Below are positions 44,414 through 56,078 of a stretch of 64,000 nt of DNA, in pieces (positions within the stretch are counted from its first letter, which is position 1; every line of letters begins with the position of its first letter). The translations under genes were made by a program, and so were the position numbers. This DNA comes from Schistosoma mansoni (taxonomy: Eukaryota; Platyhelminthes; Trematoda; Strigeidida; Schistosomatidae), in NCBI RefSeq assembly GCF_000237925.1, contig NC_031499.1:3736775-3800774 (forward strand), written 5' to 3'. The notes beneath the pieces are model-generated. The model saw only the letters and a list, made by a program, of their open reading frames with translations. It was not told where the DNA came from and made no database searches.

Positions 44414-45111
44414 CGGGTGATCACAAGTTCCCTTTCCACTCTTAGTCTTCTCACTTATGTAGCTTGTTGAGTTCGAGAATAGGAAGCTTGTTATTAGTAA
44501 CAGAATCAGAGACCACATAGCACAACAGTAATAAAATTCGTTCATTAATATTTATTGATTCTTAATTGATTAAGATCTTCTGAAGGTCAGTTTAGAAATC
44601 TCTTGAATTCGGCATTAGTGTTGGAATTTCAATAAAACATTTGAGCTGTTAAGTTTACTTTATCTGTTCGTGACAGATTTTCGAATTTGGTTTAATTTTA
44701 ATAAATCTTTCACTAACGAATTGCGTTAAACCGGGGATAAATTGAAATATGGACTAATGAGTTTTGAGTTAGTATATAAGACATGAATTTTTTTTCAGAT
44801 CGATCTCTTATAATATTATGGATACACACAGTTGAAGTGTTTGAAGGATCGATGAAACAGTCGTCATTTTCAATTATATCACAGACAATATTAGTTAATA
44901 ACGAATACTATTCTCAAATTAGATATGGATATACAAATAAGATATGGTAACATTATGATTGTTAGTTAACAAACTTAAGTTATATATATCATTAGTGAAT
45001 AACCTAATTTTGATAAGAAAAACATGTACAGCCTTTCAGAGACTGATCGGTTTCCATGAAAAGTATAAATAAAAACAAGTTAATAAAAAAATCAGTCAAA
45101 ATGAAGATTAT

Positions 45112-45738
45112 TATCAGAAGGGGTTTTGTGGAGATTTCAGTATTTTCATTGTTGAAAGCATGAGTCAGTTGAAGCTAGATCACCATCGAAAACCTGGAAG
45201 CACTGGACGGTCGTTTCGTCCTAATGTGGGACTCCTCAGCAATGCGCATCCACGACCTCGCGCCGGAGCACTTAACCGATAGAACACTGAGTCGGCATCC
45301 AGCGGTGTTAATGTCTAACTTCAACCAATCCATGAAGTTTGAGCAACCGTTCTTCAGTGAGTTGTTATCTCACAACAGACGTGGTTGAATTCCACTGGTC
45401 ACTAATTACCACTAGAACTCCAGGAAGTACCTCTTGAAGTCAGTCACTAGTGAGCATATAATCATTATTACCCGAGGGGATTTTGTGGAGATTTCAGTAA
45501 TTTCATTGTTGAAAGCCTAAGTCCATCGAAGCTAGACTTTGAAGTTTGACATTAACACCTTGGATGCCGGCCCCGCGGTCTCCCGGCTACGAGACTGGTA
45601 GGTCCTGGGTTCGAATCTCGCGGGGCGAGGTCGTGGATGCGCACTGCTGAGGAGTCCCACAATAGGACGAAATGGCCGTCCAGTGCTTCCAGGTTTTCCT
45701 TGATGGTCTAGCTTCAATTGACTTATGCTTTCAACAAT
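45112..45738 (+). mobile_element. Two adjacent family A copies
   Basis: The first (45112-45469) reads in + with arm, tRNA-like block and outer block; the second (45470-45738) starts GGGGATTTTGTGGAG and carries the tRNA-like part in the opposite sense (GGTTCGAATCTCGCGGG). Both are well preserved. Confidence 0.75.
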
Positions 45739-46145
45739 GAAAATGAAGATTATTAAGCAAATAAAAAATGTATTGAGTAGCCGTTATTAGGGTGGTATAT
45801 TCAATGCTTATGTAAAATAAATCCGGAGTAATCAAATCATTGTAGATTTGTTAAACTAGAAAGTCAATTAAAAGTATAGATTATTTGTTAGATATGATAA
45901 AATATTCTAGAACAAGGATTCCCAAGACCAAAGTATGCAGATAAAGCAATCAGTTTTTATGATCACATTACAAGATCATCGGGTACAATTCAAATAACAG
46001 ACCGGTAACCATTCAGTTGTAAGTTTGATGACAATACAACAGTAATGTGTTTATAAGAAAAGAAACTTGTTCAGAAAGCCATTTTGTACAAATGTGATGA
46101 AGAACTAGAGATAGTGAGATACTGAGGTAAAGGTGATAACATTGT

Positions 46146-46509
46146 TGTTGAGGAGATTCAGAAAAGTTCTCGAAAAAAACAGCCAAAAAAGGCTCTGAAA
46201 ACACTGAGAAGCATCTTACCCAATCAGTATTCACTAGAAGTTTTACCAGAAACACCGAGAAAGTGGAAAATCACATACTGAATTTCTGATTGGATGATTA
46301 CTTATACTACTATATTTAGTAGCATTCCAAAATTTTCCGGAAACCCAAGGCCATGTAAAATACTATAGAAAAGCTAGATTTTCTGTACAGGAATGAGCCT
46401 TTGGAATAAAGCGTTTTCTTCCATATTTCACGCCTTTTCTCCCGTGTTCAAGTTGTTGTTTAGATTTAGCCTGGAGGTTACTAGAAGAGTTTAGGAACCA
46501 AATCTAGCG
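46146..46509 (+). mobile_element. Solo-LTR-like fossil (family E)
   Basis: TGTTGAGGAGATTC... to CCAAATCTAGCG; same blocks as at 18.2 kb. No internal region or coding sequence beside it. Confidence 0.5.
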
Positions 46510-46879
46510 TTTGTCATTCGAGATGCTATTCATTTCAGTGTAAGAAATTTGTTTAAAGTTGATTCTTTAGCAACTTATACTTATGACAATGGATGAAATC
46601 TTATGAACGATCGTAACCACTGTAGCTGCTCCCACTGATGTAGGTGAACTCACAGTGATGCAATGGTATGAATATTACAGTAATGTTTTCCTGGAAGTCA
46701 TGATAAGAACAAAACTATCAACAGAGGAGAAAAGTAGAAGTGTTAAGATTAACAAAATAGTTATTAGAAGAATCCATATGAATGAGTTCTTTCCTGATAA
46801 AATTTTCAACTATAAAAAGCAAGAAACACTGAGTAACCTTGAAAAATTCATAACTAAATAAAGAATATTACGCTTTACT

Positions 46880-47125
46880 TTAGTGGTGAACGAGGAGACA
46901 AGTAGGGACACAGAACTACCGAACATCTTAGTAAAATCTGAGAACCATACAGTAAATACTTCATCATCTCAGACTTGATTGTTCTTTCGTTTCCACGCCA
47001 AACATTCTCTGTTTTGGTTCTCTTTTCTTTGGTCTTCTTAACATTCTGAATTCAGGCATCTCACTTTCTATTGATGATACATACTACTTATATCTGTCGT
47101 CATCAGTAGCATACACCACAATTTT
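46880..47125 (+). repeat. Family D dispersed repeat
   Basis: GGTGAACGAGGAGACAAG to TATATCTGTCGTCATCAGTAG and ACACCACA; best match is the copy at 51.1 kb. Confidence 0.7.
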
Positions 47126-47834
47126 ACTTATTTCCCATTATTTCTTCGATTTACCAGCTGTTTTTTGATTTCATGAAAAGAGGCGAAATATCTTTCTAGG
47201 TCACTCTGAGAGTCGTTGAATTTCATATCTATACTTCTTTGGTTTTACTAATACAGATTTAAACATTTCCAAAAAAAGACATGTGATTGTTTGAAACAAT
47301 TATCTATACAAATAAGAACTAGACATATGGAGACAATTGTATGTATTGTTCGTCATGCTGTTACAGTATAGTTGATAGTTATATTCTTTCCACAGAACAA
47401 AATCACTTATACACACACCATGGAAATCATATAAAACTGTTTGAAAGAATAAAAAAGCTGAATTATGTATAAAGATTGAAGGATGAGAGGGGGGGAATCA
47501 TAGAAGTACTTCAGAAGTACAATACGATTTATTGATGATTTTGCTGTTGTTGTTGCTATGGTTAAGAAATCTTAGTAAGTAAACAAACTTTGTTGTCAAT
47601 CAGTTTATTACAAGTATCTTCCTTCATATTATGATTTTTTCAATGGAGAAACACTTCTCATTTTTACCATTAAATTCTTTAAAAAAAGAAACTTTGAAGA
47701 ATATGATACCTAGTACAACATGTTTCTTCTCTTGTTTAGATTGATAATTTTAAGTCTACATACCTGATAATGTAAGATCATTGAATCATATTTCCATAGC
47801 GAATTCTATTATTTAAGGAGTAGAAATCTTCACA

Positions 47835-48185
47835 GTTTAAATAACCAACTGATCTTAGCTAGACGACTATTGGAAACCTGGAATGATTGAACGGCTATCA
47901 TGTTCTAGTATGAGACTCCTCAGCAGTATGCATACGCCACTACTTACCAGGTAATTGAACCTAGGACATTCGGTTTCGCACTCAAGTGTTTAACTTTTAG
48001 ACTTAATAGCCAGCATCCGATGTAGTCAATTCACAATAGTGCTTAACTTTCATCCGTTGCCTGGGACAAATAACTATCTCACACGCGACAAGGTTCAACT
48101 TCGCTGGTTACGGCTACTCATTAGAACTGTTAAAACTACATATTGAAGCTGTTCATTAACGCTAATGGGTAATAGTGTAGTGAAC
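47835..48185 (+). mobile_element. Family A copy, diverged
   Basis: Arm at 47855-47950 and the outer block through 48160 are recognisable; a further - oriented part follows at 48455-48650. Confidence 0.55.
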
Positions 48186-48939
48186 AAAACAACGGTTGGG
48201 GACAATCGAGTGTATTTAAGCAAAAATTACAGACTATCTCAGTAAATTCTGATAACCAAACAATGAACAGTCAATTTGCAAATTAACAACCAATTGTTTC
48301 AATCTTCTCTGTTTCTTCTCTAACTTCATTGCTCATGCATTTTCCAAACGATTGCGCTTCATTTCAGTTCTTTGCACATCGGTCTTCTGGCAAAATACAT
48401 TCTATGTCTGACCAACACCATATACTACTTATATAGATATAAGTAGACCACACCACAATAGCTCAGCGGTCTAGAAGTTAAGAGACTGAAGGTTCTTGAT
48501 TAAACCCCTGGATGCAGAGTCGTGAATGTACTCTGCTGACAAGCCCCATACTAGGAGAAGATGGCCATCTAGTACTTTCAGGTTATCGGTGGTGGTCTAG
48601 CTAAGCTCAGTTAGTATTTTGAACTGTGAAAATTCCAAAATCTCCACAAATCTTTTATACTAAAAATAGAAGTGTATCAATTCTCATGAGATTATAGCAA
48701 CCATCCTACAATCATAGTCAATTTTGGTTAAGCCCTTTTTATTAACTTACATAACAGACATCGTCATTTGGATAGTGACAATTTGCATATTCTTTGCACT
48801 GTTATGCCACTAGAGCACACAACACTCTATCCAAAATCTTGACTGCTTAAATATCATTCGATGACTCATACTCCTCCCCATATATGTACGCACGCAAATA
48901 CTATTATCAGACTTTGTTTTGTTTTGCTGTGCCCTTATT

Positions 48940-50300
48940 AAATCTGACTATAAATTGCCTATGTAATTATTTGCTATTCGCTCGTTCGTTCCTTCGCTTG
49001 TTCGCCTGCTCACTCGCTCGGGTGTTGTTAGCTTTCTAGCCTGAGTTATTCGACAACAGACTGTAGTTGCTGCTATCCTTTGTCTTCTGATTTTACGCAC
49101 CGTTAAGATTAGAATTATAACGGTTATCGAAGTAAACGATTAACGAATCGCGGCACTACAAGATTGCGTTGATTATTTAATCAGGATTTGATGTTTGCAG
49201 AAATCGTCCGATTTAAAATCGGATTTCATCATAGAGTAACAAATCAAGTGGAGTATCATTAAAAATAATGAATCATTGGATGAAGATTATGCTTTAATTT
49301 TTTAAAAATTCATCGGTCGTACTCACTACTAACTAAAAATTAAGTAGCTTACAAACTTCAAATCACAGTTAATCGACAATGTTGTATGACCACTATCCAA
49401 GTCCTCCAGGAACGTCTGTCTCACTCCTAGTATAATTAAACTCCACCGACTATGAATTTTCAATAGAAATTCAAGAATACTTCTCAAACCTAGTCAATAA
49501 TGAATAAATGATAAGAACTCAATAGATATTCCTAACTAGAAATTTTTAATATGTCAGAGAAAGTAAGGTGTGACTGATCAATGGGTAAATATAGATATAT
49601 CAGGCTATAGTAAATATAAGAAACTATTTTATACATAACTCTGATTTCACTCTGTGTTAACTGATTGCACTTTGTATCAATAAACTATTGTTCTGGGACA
49701 TATTCAGTTCCCAGTTTTTAATCAGACTTAGAGTATCTGAATTAGCTTGATCTATATCGTGATCTAGGGTTCAGTCTAATAACTTGGTCTATTAATTAAG
49801 TATGGAGTCGTGAACGCAAAACAACATTATTTGTTTTTCGTAACATCGGCGAAATCTGTCTGGAAGATCTTTAGTCATAAAATGAATGCCTCTTAAAAGC
49901 TAAGGCTTGATAGAGTATCTGACTCAACTATTATAAAACGGACACCTTAATGTATACTGCTATGTTTGACGTGACTACGAGTTCATCTAGTCTGTGGACG
50001 GAACAAAGACCTGTGACCAAAAACCAATAAGTCAGCTATTTTGATGCTTCTCGGCCCCCCTAACTAGAGAGAGAAGACGAAATCCGTACGAGTAATAAAT
50101 ATATTCCGCAAGCGTCCAGAAGCACAAGCGATCACAACAGGCACAAATTAAACGTATATATACAACATAAAACTGTCCCTGGGAAGCTTTACAGAATAGC
50201 ATACTACAAGACACAATGGATCAATAGCGTTTAAGAGTTCACCAAGTGGTAAATACAACATGAAGATGAAAACGGCGCTTTTGGCGCGAAAACAAAGAAA
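48940..50300. other. Unclassified stretch, possible LTR-type fossil material
   Basis: Includes a TCGCTCGTTCGTTCCTTCGC tract near 48980, an AATAAA at about 49678, and a GGCGCTTTTGGCGCG palindrome near 50275. No coding motif. May be remnants of one or more LTR elements; I cannot assign ends or family. Confidence 0.25.
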
Positions 50301-51107
50301 TTCAAAAGTTCAAAAGAAAATTACAAAAATAGGGTATTTACGAAGTGAGTTCTGGGGATTTAACATCACCAACATATACCTAACAAATGAGACGTTTGAA
50401 TAGGACCATGGAAAATATTTTCATTGATCTGTTTGGCTCTTCTGAAAATTTTATTCAAGATTTAAGTGATATACTAATAATTCAGAAAGGAACTCTCATA
50501 TTCCTTTCATCTGGTAACCTATAATATAAATATTCAACCTCCCTTTCATATATCAGTTTTGCCCTGGCAGAACCAAAGCAGTGTTAATAGACTGTAATCT
50601 CACTAACAATTGCTTATATGTTATTACCCTAAAAGATTTATTTATAATAAGAATTATTTGACAAGTACAATTAAGGTTCCATATAGACCTAAACATTTAG
50701 CAGGTTAGATATAACCAAGGCAGAGACAAATCATTTACTGTTCAACTTGCTTAACCAAACATGATCTATAGATATTAAGGGGATCTGTTGAGGACTTCAA
50801 CACTCAAGTAGAGGATCTGGATACAAAGATTAATTTAGGTAGACAATGAAGACTTTATGTTTCTAGACTGGATAACGAGAACCGATTTCAGATTTACTCT
50901 TAATATCAAAATGGAATATCAAAATTAGGTAAATTCACCTGTCAAAAAGTAATGAAAATAGAGTCGCTCCGAGAAATTCCCTGCCTATTATTACGGGATT
51001 TTAGTCATCTTACAGTATCTCTAGGTTTACTGTTACTTTTTTTTACCAATCCCTGAGAGCAATAGAAACTTTGGAAATATCACTTCTTCAACCACTTTAG
51101 TTTTCTT

Positions 51108-51395
51108 ACCACTCTTGTAGTGAACGAGAAGACAAGTGGGGACAACCAAATATATTGGGACACAAAGTTACAGAACGTCTTAGTAAAATCTGAGAACCAT
51201 ACAGCAATACTTCATTTGTAAAGTATCCATCAATTGTCTCAGATTCGATTGTTCCTTCGTTTCCACAATAATACTTTTCTGTCCTCGTTTTCTTTTCTTC
51301 GATCTTCATAACCTTCTGATTTCAGGCAATTCACTTTCGATTGATGATACATACCACTTATATCTGTCGTCATCAGTAGCACCCACCACATTCTG
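51108..51395 (+). repeat. Family D dispersed repeat
   Basis: Starts TTGTAGTGAACGAGAAG and ends CATCAGTAGCACCCACCACA. An internal CTTTCGATTGATGATACATAC is shared. Confidence 0.7.
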
Positions 51396-52049
51396 CTGAT
51401 TTCGACGGCATCTTTCTGTGTTCCTTAATCAGTGAGTATTAGCTAAGAGCCAAGTCAAAGTTATAGTCAAAAAACTGAAAATGGAAAATGTTACACAACT
51501 CTGAAATGAATCTACGACTGTATCTCTTTAGAAATAGGGCTTACTTAATCCTTATAACAATCAGTATGGTATAGGTTTGCTTTCAGTTGAATCTAAGTAT
51601 TAAATTTAATCATAATTAGAAGATTCTCAGAGATATAGACAAATTCTATTAGTTATTTAATTTCTAATTTCCTTCACGTTATTGATTTCCACTCTGAGTT
51701 TACTGAATGTGAGAGATTGTAATGAAGTTGAAGAAAGCATTATCTGATATATACTCTGGTACTCAATACTAGTCATGCGTCGGATATCTTGAATACTTTG
51801 ATCCAGTTTATGTAAAGTATATCAATCGAGTTTCTGACATTTTGTTAGTATAAACTCGGACATCGATCATCAAATCGTTAATAGTAGTATAGAATGGAAA
51901 ATGAAAAAAAGAAAATATTTTAGTTCTACCATTATATCATACACACTACTAGGATAACATGTAGTTAAGAAACACTTTACAATGAAAATTATCCAACGAA
52001 ATATAACAACATAATCTTATTTATAAAATTTCAACTGAAAATTGTTCAA

Positions 52050-52366
52050 TATCAGAAAGGGTTTTTGTGCGTATAATGGTAATTTTAATAGTTGAGATCA
52101 TGAGTCAATTGAAGCTAGATCACCGTGGAAAACCTGGAAGCACTGGACAGCCATTTCGTCCTATTGTGAGACACCTCACCAGTGGGCATCCATGATCCCG
52201 TCTCTCGAGATTCAAACCCAGGACCTATCAGTCTCGCGCGGGAACGCTTAACCCCTAAACCACTGAGTTGGCATCCAATAGGATGAAACGGCCATCCAGT
52301 GCTCTCAGGTTTTCCATAGTGGTCTAGCTTCAATTGACCCATGGTCTCAACTATTAAAATTGCTCA
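52050..52366 (+). mobile_element. Family A foldback copy near GAS8 3' end
   Basis: Left arm ATCAGAAAGGGTTTTTGTG, B box TTCAAACCCAGGACC, right arm CAGGTTTTCCATAGTGGTC. Lies 0.56 kb downstream of the GAS8 stop. Confidence 0.7.
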
Positions 52367-52449
52367 GTTAAACAAACAAAACGATAGAAGAGAAACAAAA
52401 AAACAAAAAAGAAAAACATTCTATAAAGATTAAAACACTAAATTCACTT

Positions 52450-52625
52450 GGTATTGTTTGTTTGAATCTTTCCATTAATGTTTAGGGCCGTAATTGATCA
52501 GGTACTGGATTCGAGTCCCAGAGTGAACATCAACTCTGAGATATAGGTACATTCAGCTGACGAGTCCCAAATAGGACGAAATGTGCGTCCCGGATTCCAC
52601 TGCTATTCATTATCCATCTTTGATT
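52450..52625 (+). mobile_element. Family B element with near-intact hammerhead
   Basis: Head TATTGTTTGTTTGAATC, TTCGAGTCCC box, hammerhead about 52544-52602: CTGACGA at 52557-52563, GAAA at 52578-52581, GTC at 52587-52589. Stem II is intact; stem I has one A/C mismatch next to the core. May still cleave. Confidence 0.75.
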
Positions 52626-52830
52626 AAAAACACTAATTTGTAAATAAATTATATTTACTATTATCATATTAAAATGTTAATATGTATATCAAGTTTATTC
52701 ACTGGAAATCATTTAATGAGTTCACTTGTTCAAATGTTAATTTTGATATTTCTTTTCTTTTTAAAGAAAATCAATCATTACTCTATTAGTTGACTAGAAA
52801 AATAAATGAACTATTCCATTAGTTAGTTTG

Positions 52831-52836
52831 TTTATT
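52831..52836 (-). terminator. candidate poly(A) signal of GAS8
   Basis: AATAAA on the - strand, about 93-98 nt after the stop codon. Two other AATAAA words at 52916-52921 and 52908-52913 lie only 8-21 nt after the stop inside a TAA-repeat and are less likely. Confidence 0.5.
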
Positions 52837-52928
52837 ATAAAAGAAAATTGTACATTGTATCCTATTCCCCTTCTTCTCCTCCTCCTCGTTCCTCTTCTTC
52901 TTTTAGTTTTTATTATTTATTATTATTA

Positions 52929-53078
52929 TTATGGTGGTACAGATACTAAACCAGCTGGTCCATGACCCAATTTTTGTGTATTTAATGTAGTTTTTAATGG
53001 ACGAAAACCAAGTTCTTGAATAGGTATACCAAATTGTTGAAGTTTAGCTTCACATGTTAATAATAGATCATTATGTGC
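52929..53078 (-). CDS. GAS8: GAS8 last exon and stop
   Basis: 49 codons plus [31 protein letters not shown], then [12 protein letters not shown]. Acceptor CTTTAG. The C-terminus matches GAS8, whose remembered ending is GPAGLVGTPT. Several further in-frame stops lie in the TAA repeat right after it. Confidence 0.95.
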   Translation of the reverse strand, partial: AHNDLLLTCEAKLQQFGIPIQELGFRPLKTTLNTQKLGHGPAGLVSVPP

Positions 53079-56042
53079 CTAAAGTTATCAAATTATTGAA
53101 AAAAAAACTGGTGTTAATAAAAAAGTTAGAGAACATTAGGTAACTATTTCTTTTCATTTTAGTACCTTTTAGCAGTAAAGAAACAAATATAAAATCTCAT
53201 ACAGGCTCAAATTTAGAACAATCACATCTCAAGGATAGTAAGATACATTCAAATCACTAAGCGAGAATTCAATGGTTTGGATTAAGTGAAGATGAAAATG
53301 TATTGACTTTATAAGTGATAAGTTTTACTGATTGAATGCTATACTCGGATCCTAAGCTAGTCTCGTAACACCCAAGCTAGAACTATACAGAGACTTGAAC
53401 ACTAGAGAAAAGGCATAAAATATACGGGAAGCGCTTTACTCCAAAGGTTCATTCATCTACAGAAAATATAGGGTTTTTATAGTATTTTAGAAGTCCTTGG
53501 GTTTTCCTGAAAATTCTAGAATACTACTAGACATAGTAGCAATGTAGTAATCTGCCAACCAGAACCTCTACATGTGACTTTTCATTTTTGCGATATTTCA
53601 AGCAAAACTTCTAATCAAACGCTAATTAGATAAAATGGTTCTTAGTGTTTCCTGAGCTTGTCATGTTGATTGCGAGAAATTTTCAGGATCGCCCTAACAA
53701 TAAGGTTCAAGTTAGTCACTCAGTCATGTACATCGTTGAACCTGACACTTATATATATATTGGTTCAAGCAAATGAAAGGATTTCCATTCACTTTATAGA
53801 TAACATTAAATACTGAATATCTTTCAACAAAATAACTTGTGTTCAAAAGGTCTTACATTATAAAGAGCTACAAATCCATTCAACTAATCCCTCTCTTCAA
53901 TCATACAGTACAGTTTGTATGAACTATAGTTTGAATTAAAAATGATCTGGTTTCTGTTTTCATATCACTATGAACGGAGTATCTTCATAAAACTCTTTCT
54001 TTTATTTATAGTCTTTAATATTCGTTTAATACAGGGCTGAGGTTAGACACTAACACCATTGGATGTCGGCTCAGTGATCTATCGATTAGGTGCTCTGGCG
54101 CGAAAACGGTAGGTCCTGATTTTTTGAATCCCGTGAGGCCGAATCGTGGATGCGCACTGCTGAGGAGTCCCATAATAGGACGAAACGGCCGTCCAGTGCT
54201 CCCAGGTTTTCCATGGTGGTCTAGCTTCAATTGACTCATGATCTTAACTATATAAAATAATAATACAGGGCTTAATAAATTTAAACGCAAAACATTTATT
54301 GTTTAAATAAAATACTACTTAAGTAGTCATTGAATATTTACCTTACAAACTCTTGCCAATTCATATTGCAGTTCTTTAATGGTACCATTTTTAGAATCCA
54401 AAATATCCTGGTAAAAAGATTTAAACAGAAATATAAGCTCATTCATCTATGAAAAAAACTTAACACTTTAAAATTTTCAGATATTAATTTCCATGAGTAG
54501 TATGGAACATTCTATCGAAATTTAATTTTCTTATCTTTTTAATGATAACAGATATTTACGCAATTGTTCAAGGAGCTTAAAGAGGAAATTCTCTTGAGAA
54601 TCTGACCAATTGTTTTTACAAATCATTTCCACAAGTTCACTTATTACTGTTTGTTTGAATTGTCCCATTGATGTTTTAGGACTGCAACTGATCAGTTTCT
54701 AATTGGCATATGTGCATACTGTGCGTATTGCCTCGATATAGCCTAAATTCACAAGCATAGTAAGCAATAATGGATAGTGGCTAGCAGTGGAATTCAGTGG
54801 AATCTTTGCTTATCATCACCACAACGTTTGGAAATTTGTTTGAAACTTATTACAGGAGGAGAAACAAACCAGAAATTGAAGTTTCATGTTTTATTGGAAT
54901 TCATAATAGTGTATTTAGAACCGTAGCGTATTTTCAAAACAAATTTATAAGGAACGTTAGTATAGACATAACTCATATTCGTGTTCACAAAGTATTTAAA
55001 GGTTAAAAGACTAGTCAGAGATTAAAACAAGGCGTCCTACTGGAGGAAGTCAATTATGCCCCTACTCAAAATCTCAACCTAAATGTTCATATCTGCATCA
55101 GAAGGACGATCATATCACAGACCTCACACAAATCAAATGAGATTTGTGTGGCTCATATATATCTGGTGCCGTATTGTACCAATATTTATGTGTTTAAATA
55201 AATAAATAACTGATTTCTAATAGTCTTAACTTACAAGTATTTCATTGAATTTACTTATTATTTACCAGTTTTGTATTCACCTTGTGTAAAACGGTGGATA
55301 TCAATATCAAATTACTTGTTTCTTAACTTTATAAATGAATTCCGTCAAATTATGAGTTTGGAAAATCACTTCTATCCAGTCTATTATAGTCATGCTGGTG
55401 ATCCTAACATTTGTGTGTAACTCTATATTACCTATATTTTTTTTGGACTAACTGATCAATTAATGACGAGTAATGATATGTTTTATAATCCTAACTGTTA
55501 ATGGAATTCCCTCTATCAAGATGATTCAAAATAACAGTACTCAATTTAGTTTGATATTATTTGAGTAAAGATGGTAGATAGGAAGCCTCAAATCTAGGTC
55601 ATATACCAGTTGACAGTCATCATGAATGATATTTCTGCAATCTTAAGTAAAATGAAGTACAAATTCAGATTAGAAATCTTGTTAAAACCTCTTAATCTAT
55701 GACTTTTCGTCGATCACTTCAAAACTCTTGTTACTAATAAGCAAAGATGGATAGTGGCTAGCAGTGGAATCCAGGACATACGTCTCGTCATATTTTGAAC
55801 TCGTCAGCTGGATGTACCTGCATCTCAGAGTTGATGTTTACTCTGGGACTCGAACCCAGTACTTATATCGAGGCAATACGCAAGCTTCAAACGCCATCGT
55901 GCGTTCCACTCGGCTACTGAGTCCTGATAGCCACTTGCTTGTGCGATGGGAAGATTCAAACAAACAATACTGAATGAAATTATTCTTGTTACTAATAGTT
56001 TAATTTCATAAAGTTTATACATCAAAGCTGTTAAGAAAGGAG

Positions 56043-56078
<36 letters not shown>

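Larger units (their letters stand above)
39158..52928. other. 13.8-kb intergenic region between convergent genes
   Basis: Between the castor stop and the GAS8 stop. No gene supported. Contents: an interrupted LINE (39400-40230, -), family A copies, a family C copy (42612-43132, -), two (TA)n tracts, an LTR-like copy (46146-46509), D copies (46880-47125, 51108-51395) and a GC-richer unclassified stretch around 48.9-50.3 kb. Segments 40240-40870, 41170-42090, 43140-44370 and 45740-46140 show nothing recognisable. Confidence 0.6.

Noticed and set aside
46655-46861. 68-codon open frame in the intergenic region
   Set aside because: No recognisable domain, AT-rich lysine/isoleucine composition expected by chance, no splice or start context.
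53337-53699. Complete LTR retrotransposon around the family E copies
   Set aside because: No second LTR in the right orientation and no coding remnants next to any of the three copies; at most solo LTRs.
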